64,000 nt of DNA. It comes from Superficieibacter sp. HKU1 (lineage in GTDB: Bacteria > Pseudomonadota > Gammaproteobacteria > Enterobacterales > Enterobacteriaceae). Location of the stretch: positions 3,844,001 to 3,908,000 of the forward strand of contig NZ_CP119754.1 in the NCBI RefSeq assembly GCF_029319185.1, written 5' to 3'. The notes under the pieces were generated by a model. The model ran no database searches, was not told the DNA's origin, and was given only the letters and a program-made list of their open reading frames with translations. Numbering within the stretch: the stretch's first letter is position 1; the number at the start of each line of letters is the position of its first letter. Below, one piece after another: positions 16,666-24,944 of the stretch. The position numbers were made by a program, and so were the translations under genes.

Positions 16666-17346
16666 ATGAAAATATTGATCGTCGAAGACGAAATTAAAAC
16701 AGGTGAATATCTCAGCAAAGGGCTTACAGAGGCAGGGTTCGTAGTGGATCACGCTGATAATGGTCTTACCGGATATCATCTCGCCATGACAGCCGAGTAT
16801 GATTTAGTCATTCTGGATATCATGCTACCTGATGTGAACGGCTGGGATATCATCCGCATGCTGCGCACTGCCGGAAAGGGTATGCCGGTCTTACTGCTGA
16901 CAGCCCTCGGCACGATCGAACATAGGGTCAAAGGACTGGAACTGGGTGCGGACGATTATCTGGTTAAACCCTTTGCGTTTGCCGAACTGCTCGCCCGGGT
17001 GAGAACCCTTCTGAGGCGGGGAAACACGATGATCACGGAAAGCCAGTTTAAGGTGGCTGACCTCTCGATTGATCTCGTATCCAGAAAAGTCAGTCGCGCC
17101 GGAAACCGCATTGTGCTCACCAGTAAAGAGTTCAGCCTGCTGGAATTCTTCATTCGCCATCAGGGAGAGGTTCTTCCCCGCTCCCTGATTGCCTCTCAGG
17201 TCTGGGACATGAATTTTGACAGCGACACTAATGCGATCGATGTCGCAGTAAAGCGACTCCGCGCTAAAATAGACAACGATTACGAGACAAAGCTGATCCA
17301 GACAGTCCGGGGCGTGGGCTACATGCTGGAGGTCCCGGATGCATAG
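16666..17346 (+). CDS. silR: SilR silver/copper response regulator
   Basis: OmpR-family regulator of 226 aa. The receiver domain has ILIVEDE, the phosphoacceptor Asp in LDIMLP (residue 51) and Lys in DDYLVKPF. The winged-helix domain follows (VWDMNFDSDTNAIDVAVKRL). It overlaps silS by 8 bp. It is clearly related to PcoR in the same window but has its own operator type (AATGACA repeats rather than CATTACA). Confidence 0.95.
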   Translation: MKILIVEDEIKTGEYLSKGLTEAGFVVDHADNGLTGYHLAMTAEYDLVILDIMLPDVNGWDIIRMLRTAGKGMPVLLLTALGTIEHRVKGLELGADDYLVKPFAFAELLARVRTLLRRGNTMITESQFKVADLSIDLVSRKVSRAGNRIVLTSKEFSLLEFFIRHQGEVLPRSLIASQVWDMNFDSDTNAIDVAVKRLRAKIDNDYETKLIQTVRGVGYMLEVPDA

Positions 17347-18814
17347 CAAACCTTCCAGACGCCCTTTCTCACTCGCTCTGCGGCTGACCTTTTTTATCAG
17401 CCTGTCCACGATACTGGCTTTTATCGCCTTCACCTGGTTTATGCTGCATTCTGTTGAAAATCATTTTGCCGAGCAGGATGTCAGCGATCTTCAACAAATC
17501 AGCACCACACTGAACCGTATACTGCAGTCCCCGGTGGATCCGGATGATAAAAAAATAAGCAAAATAAAGGAATCAATTGCCAGCTACCGCAACGTTGCCC
17601 TTTTGCTCCTCAATCCCAGGGGTGAAGTGCTCTTTAGCTCAGCTCAGGGGGCGGCACTACGCCCGGCAGTGAATTCAGCAGATTTTAGCGAGCACAGCCG
17701 CGCACGGGATGTCTTTCTCTGGACGGTGGAGGATCCTGCGGGACCGATGGATACCGGGTCCGAAATGAAGATGGAAACATACAGGATTATCGCCTCCTCT
17801 GGTCAGGCGATATTTCAGGGCAAACAGCAGAACTATGTCATGCTGACTGGCCTATCCATTAATTTCCATCTCCATTACCTCGATGCGCTGAAAAAGAACC
17901 TGATTGCGATTGCCGTCGTGATAAGCCTGTTGATTGTTCTGATCATTCGAATCGCTGTCCGTCAGGGGCACCTGCCCCTTCGTAATGTCAGCAATGCCAT
18001 TAAAAACATCACCTCCGAGAATCTTGATGCGCGACTGGAACCGACACGCGTTCCCATTGAGCTGGAGCAACTGGTTATCTCGTTCAATCATATGATTGGA
18101 AAGATTGAGGATGTCTTTACCCGCCAGGCCAATTTCTCTGCCGATATCGCGCATGAGATCAGAACGCCCATCACCAATCTGGTGACGCAGACTGAAATCG
18201 CACTGAGTCAGGATCGAACACAGAGGGAACTTGAGGATGTCCTCTATTCCAGTCTTGAAGAGTATAACCGGATGACCAAAATGGTCAGCGATATGCTGTT
18301 CCTGGCACAGGCAGATAATAATCAGCTGATACCTGACAGGGTCATGTTTGACCTCAGAGCGGAAGTCATGAAAGTCTTCGAGTTTTTCGAAGCCTGGGCC
18401 GAAGAACGCAATATCACGCTCAAATTTAACGGGATGCCCTGTCTGGTCGAGGGAGATCCACAAATGTTTAGAAGAGCGATCAATAATCTGTTATCCAATG
18501 CCCTGCGTTATACCCCTGAGGGACAGGCAATCACCGTCTCAATAAGAAAACAGGGGAGCTTTTTTGACCTTGTGATTGAAAATCCGGGGAAACCAATCCC
18601 TGAAGAGCATTTATCAAGGCTGTTTGACCGTTTTTATCGGGTGGATCCGTCCAGACAACGAAAAGGAGAAGGCAGCGGCATCGGTCTTGCGATTGTGAAG
18701 TCAATCGTGGAAGCACATCACGGAAGAGTGCATGTGGAATCGGATATACGCTCGACACGTTTTATTTTATCCGTACCCAGACTGGAGAAAATGATTCCGG
18801 ATCCCCAACACTGA
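17339..18814 (+). CDS. silS: SilS sensor histidine kinase
   Basis: Membrane sensor kinase of 491 aa. It has two transmembrane helices (about residues 16-38 and 182-205) around a periplasmic metal-sensing domain, then a HAMP linker. The H-box DIAHEIRTPITNL follows, with the N-box AINNLLSNALRY and the G-box GEGSGIGLAIV. Periplasmic Ag(I)/Cu(I) is the expected signal and SilR the partner. All catalytic motifs are intact. Confidence 0.95.
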   Translation: MHSKPSRRPFSLALRLTFFISLSTILAFIAFTWFMLHSVENHFAEQDVSDLQQISTTLNRILQSPVDPDDKKISKIKESIASYRNVALLLLNPRGEVLFSSAQGAALRPAVNSADFSEHSRARDVFLWTVEDPAGPMDTGSEMKMETYRIIASSGQAIFQGKQQNYVMLTGLSINFHLHYLDALKKNLIAIAVVISLLIVLIIRIAVRQGHLPLRNVSNAIKNITSENLDARLEPTRVPIELEQLVISFNHMIGKIEDVFTRQANFSADIAHEIRTPITNLVTQTEIALSQDRTQRELEDVLYSSLEEYNRMTKMVSDMLFLAQADNNQLIPDRVMFDLRAEVMKVFEFFEAWAEERNITLKFNGMPCLVEGDPQMFRRAINNLLSNALRYTPEGQAITVSIRKQGSFFDLVIENPGKPIPEEHLSRLFDRFYRVDPSRQRKGEGSGIGLAIVKSIVEAHHGRVHVESDIRSTRFILSVPRLEKMIPDPQH

Positions 18815-18827
18815 GAATAAAGATTTA

Positions 18828-18845
18828 AATGACAAAGATGTCATT
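18828..18845. promoter_or_regulatory. SilR-type operator upstream of silE
   Basis: AATGACAAAGATGTCATT (AATGACA / TGTCATT, 4-nt spacer) has the same half-sites as the silC-silR operator. It begins 14 bp after the silS stop and lies 219 bp upstream of silE. It suggests silE has its own SilR-driven promoter, which fits the high induction known for SilE. Confidence 0.75.
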
Positions 18846-19063
18846 AGCCTGTCATGCAGCAAACAGAAGCCATTCGATATAATTAGTGCAACTTATCAGG
18901 AAGGCTGGATTGCTTCATCAATACCCGGCGTCAGAGTACGCCAGGAATGAATATCCAGCCATCTCCCGGAGAAATAAGAACTGCCGAACCTGTTTAAGTT
19001 ATGAAACTGAAAACACCGGTTGTACTTCCCCGGACATCATTAATTGAGAAATGGAGAGTTATC

Positions 19064-19495
19064 ATGAAAAATATCGTATTAGCATCTTTGCTGGGCTTTG
19101 GTTTAATTTCTTCGGCCTGGGCCACTGAAACCGTGAATATCCATGAGCGCGTCAACAATGCACAGGCCCCTGCTCACCAGATGCAGTCTGCTGCGGCTCC
19201 TGTCGGGATCCAGGGGACTGCTCCCCGTATGACCGGTATGGACCAGCATGAACAGGCCATTATTGCTCATGAAACCATGACGAACGGATCGGCAGATGCG
19301 CACCAGAAAATGGTGGAAAGTCATCAGAAGATGATGGGAAATAACACAGTATCCACGACCGTCCCTTCAACGTCTTACGCGGCGATGGATGAGCATGAAA
19401 GAGCAGCGGTTGCCCATGAATTCATGAATAACGGTCAGTCCGGCCCACATCAGGCCATGGCCGAAGCGCACCGCCGCATGATCAATGTAGGCTGA
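19064..19495 (+). CDS. silE: SilE periplasmic silver-binding protein
   Basis: SilE of 143 aa. I start at MKNIVLASLLG, which has a GGAGAG ribosome site and a clean signal peptide (residues 1-20, ending AWA); an ATG 21 codons upstream is not needed. The mature protein holds His/Met repeats such as DQHEQAIIAHETM, AHQKMVESHQKMM and DEHERAAVAHEFM. These bind several Ag(I) ions and fold on binding. It works as a sponge in front of SilCBA. Confidence 0.95.
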   Translation: MKNIVLASLLGFGLISSAWATETVNIHERVNNAQAPAHQMQSAAAPVGIQGTAPRMTGMDQHEQAIIAHETMTNGSADAHQKMVESHQKMMGNNTVSTTVPSTSYAAMDEHERAAVAHEFMNNGQSGPHQAMAEAHRRMINVG

Positions 19496-19571
19496 ATGCG
19501 ACTGTAGTATCCGTGCTTTTTACCCTTTCCTTGATAGATTATTCCTTAACCGGATATGTTGTGACATTTTT

Positions 19572-19594
19572 GCCCCCATCAGGGGGCTTTTTTA
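19572..19594 (+). terminator. Rho-independent terminator after silE
   Basis: GCCCCC-ATCA-GGGGGC forms a 6-bp GC stem followed by seven T. It ends the silE transcript and separates it from the DUF305 gene. Confidence 0.85.
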
Positions 19595-19643
19595 TATGAC
19601 TCAGCTACAATTAACCGGTACCTACCTGAAAAGGATTTATTAA

Positions 19644-19994
19644 ATGAAAATCAAAAACACCCTTTTTGTTATATTAATGTTATCCCTGCCAGCAATTTCT
19701 GCCGAACATTCGGAAATGAAAATGTCAGATATGCACTCATCGGCATCGTCACAGGAATATATGGCTGGCATGAAAGACATGCATGAAAAAATGATGGCCG
19801 CCGTTAATGAGCCCGATCCCGATAAGGCCTTTGCAAAAGGTATGATCGCACACCATGAAGGAGCAATAGCAATGGCTGAGACCGAGCTTAAATACGGAAA
19901 AGATCCCGAAATGAGAAAGCTTGCGCAGGACATCATTAAAGCTCAGAAAGGTGAAATCGAGCAGATGAATAAATGGCTTGGCAGTCAAAAATAA
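19644..19994 (+). CDS. DUF305 (CopM-type) periplasmic protein
   Basis: Secreted protein of 116 aa with a signal peptide (residues 1-20). It has a Met-rich start (HSEMKMSDMHSS) and the DUF305 core FAKGMIAHHEGAIAMAETEL, a helix with His and Met positioned for metal binding. Relatives such as cyanobacterial CopM bind copper outside the cytoplasm. An AAGGA site precedes the start. It has its own terminator, so it is probably monocistronic. The copper role is inferred from family and context. Confidence 0.85.
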   Translation: MKIKNTLFVILMLSLPAISAEHSEMKMSDMHSSASSQEYMAGMKDMHEKMMAAVNEPDPDKAFAKGMIAHHEGAIAMAETELKYGKDPEMRKLAQDIIKAQKGEIEQMNKWLGSQK

Positions 19995-20071
19995 AGATTG
20001 CAAAAACGCCATGATAAGCGTAATTTTAAATCACTCCCGGGCACGGGATCCTGTTAAACGTTAAATAATTA

Positions 20072-20096
20072 AAACCCGATTAATTTCGGGTTTTTT
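20072..20096 (+). terminator. Rho-independent terminator after the DUF305 gene
   Basis: AAACCCGA and TCGGGTTT form an 8-bp stem with a 6-nt loop, and six T run on from it. Confidence 0.85.
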
Positions 20097-20160
20097 ATAT
20101 TCTATACTCCGGTCCTTTGCTGTGGACCGGAATATATGCAGCTGCGATTATTTTAACACA

Positions 20161-20838
20161 TTATCTCGTCATGGAAATAATGTCGCTCAGGATCTCAATC
20201 AGTTCAATTCTTTCCTGCGTTCCGTCATGATAGGTTGATCTTGAGATTATTCTTTCCGCTGTCATCTGGGGCCAGAATTTATCAAGCACATTATCGGGTT
20301 TCATTCCCACAGCCCGGCCGATTATTTTTTTAGCGTCACAGGTGTCCGTAAACGTGACTGCTACACCGGTAATTTCTTCGATCAGATCCGGGCAGAGATA
20401 GTTCTCTATTTCACGTTTGCGCGTGGCGAAGAATACCTTACCGGCTTCCTCCACTTCTTTTTTACGTTTCTGAATGGACAGAACCTGTGCAGGGTCTCCC
20501 CCAATATCGGAGTCCAGAAATACGCACCAGGGAAGCCCCAGATCGTTGGCCAGATTTAAGGTAACCCAGTGTTTGACGCTCCCGCATCCTCCTATGAGGA
20601 CTGGCACAATTTTCACGTCCTCAAGAGAGGCTGGCAGCACACCTGATTGTTTAAATGAACTGGCCGCATGCCTCAGGAAAGTGACATCCGACTTTCCTTC
20701 TACCAGAACAATGCCTTTAGCCCTTTCCATACCAGTCTCTGGCAACACCCCCAGGCTTTCAGTTGCTTCCTTCAGCACATCGTCATCCGGCATTTTTACA
20801 ACGGGTTCACCTGTCTCATTTCTGGTGACATAACGTAC
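20161..20838 (-). pseudogene. OLD-family TOPRIM nuclease, C-terminal fragment cut by an IS
   Basis: The reading frame holds a TOPRIM domain: VLVEGKSDVTFL carries the metal-binding Glu, and CVFLDSDIGG the acidic DxD-like pair. OLD-family proteins join an ABC ATPase to this nuclease domain. Only the nuclease part is left. The frame is open up to 20838, exactly where the IS3-family element begins, and no ATPase-coding DNA appears on the other side of the IS. A deletion accompanied or followed the insertion. An internal ATG at 20793 could still give a 210-aa TOPRIM protein, but function is unlikely. Confidence 0.75.
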
Positions 20839-20856
20839 TGAATCGCCACGGATAAT

Positions 20857-21669
20857 CTAGACACTTCCGAGCCGTTGATAATACTGTTTTTCATATTCTG
20901 TCGGTGACATCTGTTCGCTAGAACCATGCCGACGCTTACTGTTATAAAACATTTCGATGTAATCAAAAATATCACTGCGGGCTTCTTCTCGCGTTCCGTA
21001 GATCTTTTTCTTTATCCGTTCACGTTTCAACAACTGGAAAAAACTTTCTGCAACCGCATTATCATGGCAGTTACCGCGACGGCTCATGCTACCCTCCAGG
21101 CCGTGTGATTTCAGGAACGACTGCCACTCATGGCTTGTGTACTGACTGCCCTGATCCGAATGAACCAGCACCTGTTTTTCGGGATTACGCCGCCATACAG
21201 CCATCAGCAGTGCGTTCAGGACAATGTCCTTTGTCATCCGGGATTGCATGGACCAGCCGATAATTTTGCGTGAGAACAGATCAACAACAACGGCAAGATA
21301 CAGCCAGCCTTCGTGGGTCCTGATGTAGGTTATGTCCGTTACCCAACGCTCATCAGGAGCATCCGGATTGAACTGTCGCTGGAGCCTGTTGGGTGACACG
21401 ATACTGGCCTCGCCTTTACGTGCCCGCGGGCTTCGGTATCCGACCTGAGCCTTTATTCCGACACGTTTCATCAGTCTCCAGACTCTGTTTACTCCGCACT
21501 GTTGCCCGCTGTCACGCAGATCCAGATGGATTTTGCGATAACCATAGACGCATCCCAATTCCAGCCAGAACTGTTTAATCTGTCCTGTCAGTCTCAGGTC
21601 TGCCTGATGGCGTTGTGAATGCGGCTGCTGAAGCCAGGCGTAAAAACCACTGGGATGAACATCCAGCAC
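20857..21669 (-). CDS. IS3-family transposase OrfB
   Basis: rve-type integrase catalytic protein of 270 aa visible from its first ATG. The DDE residues are in WVTDITYI, VLVHSDQGSQYTS and NCHDNAVAESFFQLLK. The functional enzyme is normally made by frameshifting from orfA, so the true N-terminus lies upstream in the fused product. The frame is intact. Confidence 0.9.
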   Translation of the reverse strand: MLDVHPSGFYAWLQQPHSQRHQADLRLTGQIKQFWLELGCVYGYRKIHLDLRDSGQQCGVNRVWRLMKRVGIKAQVGYRSPRARKGEASIVSPNRLQRQFNPDAPDERWVTDITYIRTHEGWLYLAVVVDLFSRKIIGWSMQSRMTKDIVLNALLMAVWRRNPEKQVLVHSDQGSQYTSHEWQSFLKSHGLEGSMSRRGNCHDNAVAESFFQLLKRERIKKKIYGTREEARSDIFDYIEMFYNSKRRHGSSEQMSPTEYEKQYYQRLGSV

Positions 21670-21725
21670 CCGACAGAGCAGGCGAACAGGCCAGCAACAG
21701 GAGTTGTCACGGATAAAGGCGTACC

Positions 21726-22010
21726 TCAGTCGGACAGCTTTGCGAAGTACGCCGCAGCTTTTTTTAATATGTCCCGTTCGTCGGTAACCCGTTTCAGCTC
21801 TTTCTGGAGACGGCGGATCTCGGCCTGAGCATCTGACTGTTCTTTATTAGTGGAAGAATCCGGACCGTACTTCTTTATCCAGGCATAAAGGCTGTGGGTG
21901 GTGATATCGAGACGTGTTGCAACGCTGGCAACAGAATAACCGCGATCAACAACCTGTTTGACTGCTTCAGTTTTAAACTCTTCGGGATAACGCTTACCGC
22001 TCATGGGCAC
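21726..22010 (-). CDS. IS3-family transposase OrfA
   Basis: Protein of 94 aa with an N-terminal helix-turn-helix (YPEEFKTEAVKQVVDRGYSVASVATRLDI is split here into its recognisable parts YPEEFKTEAV and SVASVATRLDI) and a C-terminal leucine-zipper coiled coil (about residues 60-90). It binds the IS ends. It precedes orfB and is preceded by GAGAGGTG. Confidence 0.9.
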   Translation of the reverse strand: MPMSGKRYPEEFKTEAVKQVVDRGYSVASVATRLDITTHSLYAWIKKYGPDSSTNKEQSDAQAEIRRLQKELKRVTDERDILKKAAAYFAKLSD

Positions 22011-22098
22011 CTCTCTTTAAGCCATCTTAAATGACTCTGAGGTGTCTGTTAAACCCATGGCGATTCAATATCCGTTTCCAGAGGTTAAACGGATTTAC

Positions 22099-22214
22099 CA
22101 CCCGAAGGTATCCTCTCTCAGGCTGCGAGGATTTTCCGGTCACCCGAAGGTGTTTCTCTCAGACCGGTAAAACGTTGGCTGGCAGTCACCCGAAGGCGCT
22201 CCTCTCAGACTGCC
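22099..22214. repeat. Tandem hairpins with a constant CACCCGAAGG...CTCTCAG loop
   Basis: Three units share a 22-23-nt loop (CACCCGAAGG, variable 5-6 nt, TCTCTCAG or CTCTCAG) at 22099, 22141 and 22187. In units 2 and 3 the loop is closed by different but complementary arms, CCGGT/ACCGG and GGCAGT/ACTGCC. A fourth copy with GTAGCC/GGCTAC lies at 60260-60291 in the ICE part. The changing arms with kept pairing point to a real folded RNA or protein-binding structure. Confidence 0.6.
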
Positions 22215-22612
22215 GGAGCATTAGCTGGTTGCATGTAGCAACAAGTAAGCCTGTCTATTTTCAGAGCAAATAGTGATTATGTCAACCTGGGTATCAAATG
22301 GGTATACCTGTTAAAGACCACCCTATTTATTGGTAGAATATGAATAAGTTACCATTCAAATGATACTGATTGGGATGTAACTATTTTAACGCTACCGCCG
22401 GAGGGGCTTTTTAATATTTTCCTTCAACTTAGGAAAGTGGTTGGGGAAACGTAATTTAGTCAAATAATAGCCTGATATACATAAACATATTACCATTGAA
22501 AAACACACTGTAACGTTATGCTTTTGTACCTTTGGCCTTCAAACTCTGCTACTAAATAAAAGAAAAAACAAGAACTTAACCCACAATCATTTTAATTTCT
22601 ACTAAAAATTTG
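22215..22612. other. Gene-free AT-rich stretch
   Basis: No ORF, RNA gene or clear terminator is visible. The base composition drops towards AT here, marking the change to the biosynthetic-type cluster that follows. Confidence 0.5.
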
Positions 22613-23626
22613 CTAGTCAGACTGGGTTCTCGACCCTACAACGCTTTTTTTCATCATTTTTCGCTTAATTCTGAAAAAAGCCTTTTTGAAAGGCGTGATG
22701 TAGGAATTTTTTATACCAGCATAATTTTCATATTTTTCACCATTAACTCCGAAAGTTAAGTTTTTTTCGTGGGAAGGTTGTAGCTGGGTTTTGAATATTT
22801 TATCCCAGAATGCAAAAATAAATCCAAAGTTTATATCAAAGTGTTTTTTGTCACTACTGTGGTGCAATTGGTGATATGCAGGGCTAATAAATATGCTTCT
22901 GATAACTTTAGGGTAGCGCAGAAAAATTCTTGAATGCTGAAGATTGAGTCCAAGAAAAAGAAGAATGAACATAAATACATTCTGTCCCGCAAATAATATG
23001 TAAGCATGGGAAGAATCAAAAAAGTAACCTACAATACCGGAGTAAGTACCAGAGAATAAACTCACCATCAGAATAAAGCAGCATTGATTTACCGGGTGAG
23101 AGCGATATGCAGTCAGGGGATTCAGCTCTTCCGCAATGTGATGTATTTTATGGAATTCCCATAAAAACAATACTTTATGGGAAAGATAGTGTTCAAGGAA
23201 AACCGCAAAATCAAAGACCAACAAAGATAATAACGTAAGAATTATACTCAGGAAAATCCCAGGAGAATATTTCTGAGTAGGCATTCCAATATATGAAAGA
23301 AAATGGATCACTTCCCCGCGAAATAAAAAAGCAGCGCCGATAACAAAACTATAGATAAATCCTAAAAATATCTTATCAAAGATAAAGAGCTTCAGGTCAT
23401 CTTTTACTGACCTGGAACTAAAACTATGAGCACCAATAACCGCTTTTAGGGCAGACAGAAGGTTAGCGCTACGCGATGAGTAAGCGTAAAAAAGAACTGC
23501 TATTATCAGGGCCGAAACGAGATAGCCAATAAAAAGACCATCTGAGGGTTTAAAAAAAACACTGGCGCGATCATAAAGAGGAATAATAAAATTTTCATAC
23601 ATCCAAATCATGAAGTTTTTAGCCAT
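22613..23626 (-). CDS. Fatty-acid hydroxylase / sterol desaturase superfamily protein
   Basis: Integral membrane protein of 337 aa with about six hydrophobic segments. The di-iron histidine clusters of the superfamily are present: HYLSH, HKIHH and HQLHH. The family inserts hydroxyl groups or double bonds into lipids or hydrophobic small molecules at the membrane. It is the last gene of the six-gene operon, 24 bp after the dehydrogenase gene. The substrate is unknown; it could act on the cluster's product or on a lipid carrier. Confidence 0.8.
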   Translation of the reverse strand: MAKNFMIWMYENFIIPLYDRASVFFKPSDGLFIGYLVSALIIAVLFYAYSSRSANLLSALKAVIGAHSFSSRSVKDDLKLFIFDKIFLGFIYSFVIGAAFLFRGEVIHFLSYIGMPTQKYSPGIFLSIILTLLSLLVFDFAVFLEHYLSHKVLFLWEFHKIHHIAEELNPLTAYRSHPVNQCCFILMVSLFSGTYSGIVGYFFDSSHAYILFAGQNVFMFILLFLGLNLQHSRIFLRYPKVIRSIFISPAYHQLHHSSDKKHFDINFGFIFAFWDKIFKTQLQPSHEKNLTFGVNGEKYENYAGIKNSYITPFKKAFFRIKRKMMKKSVVGSRTQSD

Positions 23627-23650
23627 ACTTTTTAGACCTATATAAATGTC

Positions 23651-24658
23651 TCAGAAGTGTGAATTTTCAATTGCACGAATGAGTTCCATCGTTCTCATAC
23701 ACTCTGACTGTAGCAGCTTAAGTTGAGGGTGCTCAGGATTGTCTATAAATTCGGCAAGATATTTTAACATGCTGATATGTTGTTTTTCCCGGATGTTAAT
23801 AATTATTTCCTTTTTATCAATTAAAGGCTTCATGCCCCACTCGACCTGTACCCGCATATCTTGCAGCAGAGTTCCATACACAAAGGAGCCGCTGTAAGGC
23901 ATAACGAAATCGTTAATGATCAATCGCCCTTTAGAGCCGGAGATCTCACATTTCTGTTGAACAACAAAATCCGTATATGAAGCATTGGCCATAAAAACAA
24001 TACCGGTATCAGTGTTACCAATGGCGCTCATATCGACGATAACATTATTGCCGTCACGCAACAGGAGAGAATGTATTTTGTTGATATTACCGCATGGGAT
24101 GAATTTGCTGATTATCCTTAACGGATACCAGCCGAGGTCACCTGCCACCCCGTACGGCTCGAGCATGGGATCGTATTTTATCTGACCTATGTTTTTATCA
24201 GGCCATGAAAAACTTGCATGGATTTTGTTTACACTTCCAACATATTCATTCAATAGATCATCAAGCTTCTTATACCAGAGAGTATGAATGTAATGCGTAG
24301 CATCTATCCATACCAGATGCCTGGAACTGGCTTTATCCAGCAGAGTCTGCATGGACTCGGTGGATGGGAAAGGTTTTTCAATCAATGCATGTTTATTGAA
24401 TTCGAGACATAACTTCAGCAGGTTCTCTTTCTCAGATGTCGGTGTAGCAATATAGACGACGTCCAGCTCATCATCAGAAAAAAAATCTTCTCTAAGAGTA
24501 AACCCTTTGTTACGGCTGATGCCGAATTTGAGACAGAATTTTTCAGATGATGCAGCCGATCTTGACAGAATAGAATGTAACTTAACTCCCGCCTCTGAAC
24601 AACTTTCGGCAATGATACCAGCCATCATGCCAGTCCCGACAATTCCTAACTTAACCAT
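23651..24658 (-). CDS. Gfo/Idh/MocA-family oxidoreductase
   Basis: NAD(P)-dependent dehydrogenase of 335 aa. The Rossmann start is LGIVGTGMMAG and the family lysine motif EKPF is at about residue 94. The C-terminal alpha/beta domain follows. These enzymes oxidise or reduce sugars, inositols and related alcohols. The start overlaps the PpnP-like gene by 8 bp. It could set the redox state of a sugar-like or amino-alcohol intermediate; the substrate is not visible from sequence. Confidence 0.85.
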   Translation of the reverse strand: MVKLGIVGTGMMAGIIAESCSEAGVKLHSILSRSAASSEKFCLKFGISRNKGFTLREDFFSDDELDVVYIATPTSEKENLLKLCLEFNKHALIEKPFPSTESMQTLLDKASSRHLVWIDATHYIHTLWYKKLDDLLNEYVGSVNKIHASFSWPDKNIGQIKYDPMLEPYGVAGDLGWYPLRIISKFIPCGNINKIHSLLLRDGNNVIVDMSAIGNTDTGIVFMANASYTDFVVQQKCEISGSKGRLIINDFVMPYSGSFVYGTLLQDMRVQVEWGMKPLIDKKEIIINIREKQHISMLKYLAEFIDNPEHPQLKLLQSECMRTMELIRAIENSHF

Positions 24659-24944
24659 AATAACACCTGTAATCTATAGGCTCTGATACTTTAACAATGA
24701 AAACAGTACCTTCCGGAATAATAATTTCACTATTTGGAAGGGCGGGTAAGACATCATTACCAATGATAAAACAAGCAGCTCCGCTCAAAATATTAAAACG
24801 CTCTTTTTTTTCAGCAAGCCATTTGAATTCCCCAGCAGCCATAAATCCCATAGTGACTTTAGTTCTATTTTGATAAAAATCACGCAGTACTACCTTTCCG
24901 TCAAAGAAAATATGTGTACTGTCAAATTCAAATGATTCAGACAT
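24651..24944 (-). CDS. PpnP-like cupin (pyrimidine/purine nucleoside phosphorylase family)
   Basis: Protein of 97 aa that matches the layout of PpnP (formerly DUF1255): FFDGKVV near the start, TMGFMAAGEFKW, ILSGAACFII and a C-terminal EPIDYRCYYG. PpnP (94 aa in E. coli) phosphorolyses many nucleosides. The sequence is clearly diverged from the housekeeping copy. It overlaps its neighbours on both sides by 8 bp. In this setting it might release a base or sugar phosphate, or act as a cupin with another substrate. Confidence 0.75.
   Translation of the reverse strand: MSESFEFDSTHIFFDGKVVLRDFYQNRTKVTMGFMAAGEFKWLAEKKERFNILSGAACFIIGNDVLPALPNSEIIIPEGTVFIVKVSEPIDYRCYYG

Larger units (their letters stand above)
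20839..22067 (-). mobile_element. IS3-family insertion sequence (1229 bp)
   Basis: The element is bounded by terminal inverted repeats starting TGAATCGCCACGG (left) and TGAATCGCCATGG (right end, read inward), with further matching at AGACAC. It carries orfA and orfB in the usual overlapping arrangement. The 3-bp flanks (TAC, ATA) do not match, so there is no target duplication; this fits a deletion next to the element. Confidence 0.85.

Noticed and set aside
16477..16779. Upstream extension of silC to 16779
   Set aside because: It would run through the SilR operator and hide the lipoprotein signal; the start at 16476 gives the normal 461-aa protein.
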